A DNA stretch of 64,000 nt, taken from contig JAZARR010000080.1 in NCBI GenBank assembly GCA_037389465.1, positions 1 through 64,000 on the forward strand, given 5' to 3'. Below the pieces are notes generated by a model, which ran no database searches, was not told the origin of the DNA, and saw only the letters and a list, made by a program, of their open reading frames with translations. Source of the DNA: Baylisascaris procyonis (Eukaryota > Nematoda > Chromadorea > Rhabditida > Ascarididae). Position 1 is the first letter of the stretch. Each line of letters starts with the position of its first letter. Shown in pieces: positions 62,301 through 64,000 of the stretch. The position numbers were made by a program, and so were the translations under genes.

Positions 62301-64000
62301 AAAATGTTGACGCGGAAAAATATGCGGACGTCGTGCAGAAAACGCTGCAATCAGAGAAGATCAACGACGTATCAAAGCGGCCCGTATCTCCGGGTGTAGT
62401 GAATTTGAAGACGGTCGATACGGAAAGTCTTGGGACCTTATCGGCGATACCGGCGGTACCACCAACAACCGTCAAGAAAGTGAGACGAAGACGTGTCAAC
62501 AATGAACTTGTTTCCATTTTGCCACCTCCGGTTGATGTATCACAGCTTACCGAATCAGATCTCGATATGGAAGTGGCATATGACAAGCGAAGCGATAAGG
62601 ACGAACTTGGAATTTTATGGAAATTCCAGACGGTTATTGCCATTTTTTTAGTTTTTTTCTCTTTGCCTTTTTTGATCTGTCTAGAAACTCCTTGGGGAGC
62701 ATTGAGCTGTGCGGGTTGGAAAGAATTTTACCGTACAGGGGAGGTGATGTATATAGTAGAGGAAGTAATTACCGTATATCTGAGAACCAGAAAATATGCA
62801 TTTATAACGTTTTAACTGGCAGACATTTTCATGGTTTATGATGTCTGATTTGATGTTAGAAGAGTGTTGAATTCAACTTATTAGTTCTTACCTCACCTGA
62901 AACTTTTACAATTCCATTATTTGATGGTTTAATCGCTCACTATGGTGTTAGAAGTTTTTATGAGGATTACGCCGAGAGGATTTTATTGTTATATTCGCTC
63001 ATCGAATTGCATCATTATTCATTGATAAGTTTAAAGAATTCCTAATCGTTACCTTAATATTTGTTTAGCAATTGAAAATACTGACTCAATAGTTATTTAT
63101 TAAACGGGAAACGATGATATTGAAAAAAATAATTTTTTTTTTGCCTCTTATTGAGATAGTAATGTCGATGCATCGAGTGTTTAAATTATCTGATTGTGAA
63201 ATGAAATATTATTGTGGAAAGTTGATATTGAAATAGGTGTATGTAATCCTTTATTTATTGTAAAGGGTAGATTATGGGTAATATTAGAGTGTCACAGATG
63301 GGAGAGGGAGATTTAGTTAGACTGAAGTTTAGAAATTGTCTAATCGAAATATTTTGCACACGAGGATTGCTTTATTTACGAGAAAAAGCCTATGAAAGGG
63401 TGACTTTTTAAAATAATTGTTTAAAAAATTTAACAATGAATAAACGATTTCTTGTGCACCACAACCTCCACACTTACACCTCACCACTTCCCATTGTATC
63501 CCACTTGGAGGTATTCGTTTATATTAGTGTGTGATTTGTCATAGCAACATCTTTGTAAATAATAATTCCAGCTGAGTCGTTTCTTATGCGAAGGTGAAAA
63601 TGATAATTTATGCTACTTGAGCAATCCTGAAATGAATTTTTGCATAGTTTCAGGAGGGTTTTGATAAAGAAGATTTGAAGTATTTGGAGAGAGCGTTCTA
63701 CGAAATGCAGAATGATGGGACGGCTACATGGCAACGAAATTTGTTTTGGGTGCCACCATGTGAAACACCAATCGTTAAATTGCTTGTGAGTTTTTTCTTC
63801 GTTCTTTTTGATTCTATTATAGGCTGCTTGTTTTTATTCTAAAAACATTTAATGGCGGTGAAATTTTTATGATTGAGTATTTTATGCATTGATTGGCTTA
63901 AAGAATTAAGGGGATTACATAGTAGATGTTGCAAGTAGCATTTTTACCTTTGAATATCTTGCCATTACCTCTTTTTATTGTCTTATTCTTTTCAAGCATA
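38156..64000 (+). CDS. set-2: Histone H3K4 methyltransferase SETD1/Set1 (COMPASS), N-terminal 33 exons, cut by window edge
   Basis: Catalytic subunit of the COMPASS complex that methylates H3K4 at active promoters. Symbol as in the C. elegans SETD1 orthologue. Exons: 38156-38192, 39042-39178, 39687-39776, 40356-40453, 41977-42149, 42590-42723, 43651-43765, 44323-44853, 45294-45457, 46446-46566, 46859-47052, 48177-48233, 48726-48880, 49195-49393, 50025-50137, 50502-50660, 51022-51118, 51693-51780, 52432-52583, 53377-53446, 53774-53882, 54361-54436, 54748-54953, 55366-55521, 55847-55959, 57395-57551, 57813-57896, 58287-58489, 59119-59420, 60585-60684, 61526-61610, 62201-62632, 63654-63785. Together 1680 codons after allowing one missing A in exon 23. 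Order as in human SETD1A: N-terminal YRFDGV motif, RRM, Pro-rich, RPSFEQRLETLF (human SLDSRIEML), Ser/acidic, n-SET start. The SET domain lies outside. Less certain ends: exon 1 (donor gttatt), exon 3 donor, exon 10 donor, exon 13 start (48762 also possible), exon 16 start, exon 27 donor. Confidence 0.93.
38540..38617. repeat. Short direct duplication in SET1 intron 1
   Basis: TTCCATTTCGGGTAAAAAGG occurs twice in tandem, each preceded by a T-rich run. Confidence 0.85.
40356..42149 (+). other. RRM-coding exons 4-5 of SET1
   Basis: These two exons encode the RNA-recognition motif of the SETD1 family, about residues 98-178. Exon 4 reads PPKREVSIYGLNDNINESFL and exon 5 reads VGPVCEVIIYRHPRTKKHMG, then VMGGLITCFLDPY. 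Human SETD1A has PLKEVTFARLNDNVRETFL, EILLHPRTRKHLG and SVMGNIIHAQLD at the same places. The codon split by the intron gives Glu. The 1.5-kb intron between them holds a MITE copy. Confidence 0.95.
40511..41048. mobile_element. MITE-like element, copy 2, in SET1 intron 4
   Basis: Same family and orientation as the element at 25958-26492. The ends are clear: GGCACAATTGCAGAGGACGA at the left and, inverted, ATCGTTCTTTGCAAGAGTGCC at the right, each followed inward by GGAGCTGAGCTCC / GGAGCTCAGCTCC. The core shares CCATCATTCAACT and TCAAATAATGTCTGCATG patterns with copy 1. I could not see a clear target-site duplication. Confidence 0.85.
44323..44853 (+). other. Proline-rich exon 8 of SET1 with a 48-bp coding repeat
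   Basis: This largest exon encodes about residues 262-439. After a short Ser/Ala stretch it becomes strongly proline-rich (poly-Pro runs at both ends), as in the middle of vertebrate SETD1A. Three 16-residue units beginning GLPPP (44517-44564, 44565-44612, 44613-44660) and a partial fourth form an in-frame minisatellite. The antisense strand also reads open here, which is a shadow of the repeat. Confidence 0.85.
53337..53371. repeat. (ATT)n microsatellite forming the 3' splice tract of SET1 exon 20
   Basis: About eleven ATT triplets run directly into TTGCAG, the acceptor of exon 20 at 53377. Confidence 0.95.
54748..54953 (+). other. SET1 exon 23 with single-base frame break
   Basis: The exon begins in phase 0 as VDVVSLVDVDSVREMDEKNL and ends in a different frame as a charged coiled coil (EEEAKILEAIERERIKAEQ) that joins exon 24 in frame. 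The shift falls at the A run 54819-54824; one extra A restores the frame. An alternative without frame break is a 60-base intron 54781-54840 (donor GTAAGA, acceptor GCAAAG), but its purine-rich 3' end and tiny size are unlike every other intron here. Confidence 0.7.
56023..56640. mobile_element. Fold-back inverted-repeat element in SET1 intron 25
   Basis: The inner arms 56146-56235 and 56450-56520 are near-perfect inverted repeats (GAGATGAGCTAAATGTTTGT on the left, its complement on the right), separated by a spacer of about 210 bases. Weaker inverted similarity continues outward: GCCAAAGGGTAC at 56074 pairs with GTACCCTTTGGC at 56566, and AAAGTCAT at 56122 with ATGACTTT at 56549. The element lies wholly between exons 25 and 26, whose phases join without it. 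Confidence 0.8.
56530..56957 (-). pseudogene. Coding-like antisense fragment in SET1 intron 25
   Basis: On the opposite strand two open stretches follow each other. The first, 56957-56757, reads from MTPKIRFTPQQRALQQQ to KITQ and a stop. The second, about 56800-56530, reads through SITCDWARQSRDMSPKKV and LTSEEHMPEPIRGIYAIAKG to a stop. They overlap in a different frame, so either one indel or a small intron separates them. Composition is protein-like, not low-complexity. The 3' half lies in the right arm of the fold-back element. It may be a decayed transposon gene or a nested gene; I recognise no domain. Confidence 0.35.
58287..59420 (+). other. RS-like and acidic-serine exons 28-29 of SET1
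   Basis: Exon 28 (58287-58489) encodes an Arg/Ser-rich stretch (RSSDSSRSTSRGRNESATRS). Exon 29 (59119-59420) encodes a Ser run followed by an acidic tract rich in Glu and Ser. The same order, a long Ser/Glu-rich disordered region before n-SET, is seen in SETD1A. The opposite strand is open over exon 29 only because of codon bias. Confidence 0.85.
62201..63785 (+). other. Start of the n-SET domain of SET1 (exons 32-33)
   Basis: Exon 32 ends YDKRSDKDELGILWKFQT and exon 33 begins EGFDKEDLKYLERAFYEMQN. Human SETD1A reads YEPRSEFEQMTILYDIW, then GLDSEDMSYLRLTYERLLQ. This is the beginning of the n-SET (COMPASS N-SET) segment that precedes the WDR5-binding and SET parts. A standard gtgagt donor follows at 63786; the rest of the gene is beyond the window. 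Confidence 0.9.

Overview
The window is nuclear DNA from an AT-rich invertebrate, most likely a nematode. The evidence is long introns bounded by GT..AG, T-rich 3' splice sites of the TTTCAG type, a trans-splice-like acceptor five bases before one start codon, and conserved animal genes split into many small exons. Nothing resembles bacterial or organellar DNA. A placement outside Caenorhabditis is an inference, resting partly on an intact flotillin gene; I cannot name the species.

Layout. From 1 to about 15.2 kb there is no gene I can defend, only simple repeats, minisatellites and two slightly GC-richer patches. From 15.2 to 25.8 kb lies a nine-exon flotillin-2 gene on the + strand. From 25.9 to 29.9 kb is intergenic DNA that includes an old inverted-repeat element. 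From 29.9 to 33.9 kb lies a six-exon gene for mitochondrial ribosomal protein L30 (uL30m), + strand. From 34 to 37.1 kb is a GC-richer, probably element-derived stretch. At 37.1-37.7 kb are the last three exons of an unidentified + strand gene. From 38.0 kb to the right edge lies a very long gene of the SETD1/Set1 histone H3K4 methyltransferase family, + strand, with 33 exons recovered. They cover the RRM, a proline-rich stretch, charged/RS-like and acidic Ser-rich regions and the start of the n-SET domain; the catalytic SET domain lies beyond position 64000.

The gene models were rebuilt by hand by matching exon ends, reading phases and family similarity. FLOT2 sums to 1286 nt and the SET1 part to 5039 nt. 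Each is exactly one base short of a multiple of three, and in each the missing base falls in a run of A, which points to consensus errors rather than broken genes. The three recognised genes serve unrelated jobs (membrane scaffold, mitochondrial translation, chromatin). The only neighbour relation that may matter is the short gap, holding a poly(A) signal and a TTTCAG acceptor, between the unidentified gene and SET1, which resembles a nematode operon junction.

The most interesting signals are intron and element structures: a tandem repeat that presents a series of decoy 3' splice sites right up to a real exon; a fold-back element inside a SET1 intron carrying coding-like sequence on the opposite strand; two copies of a long-TIR MITE family; and a flotillin lacking the first of the three known palmitoylation cysteines.
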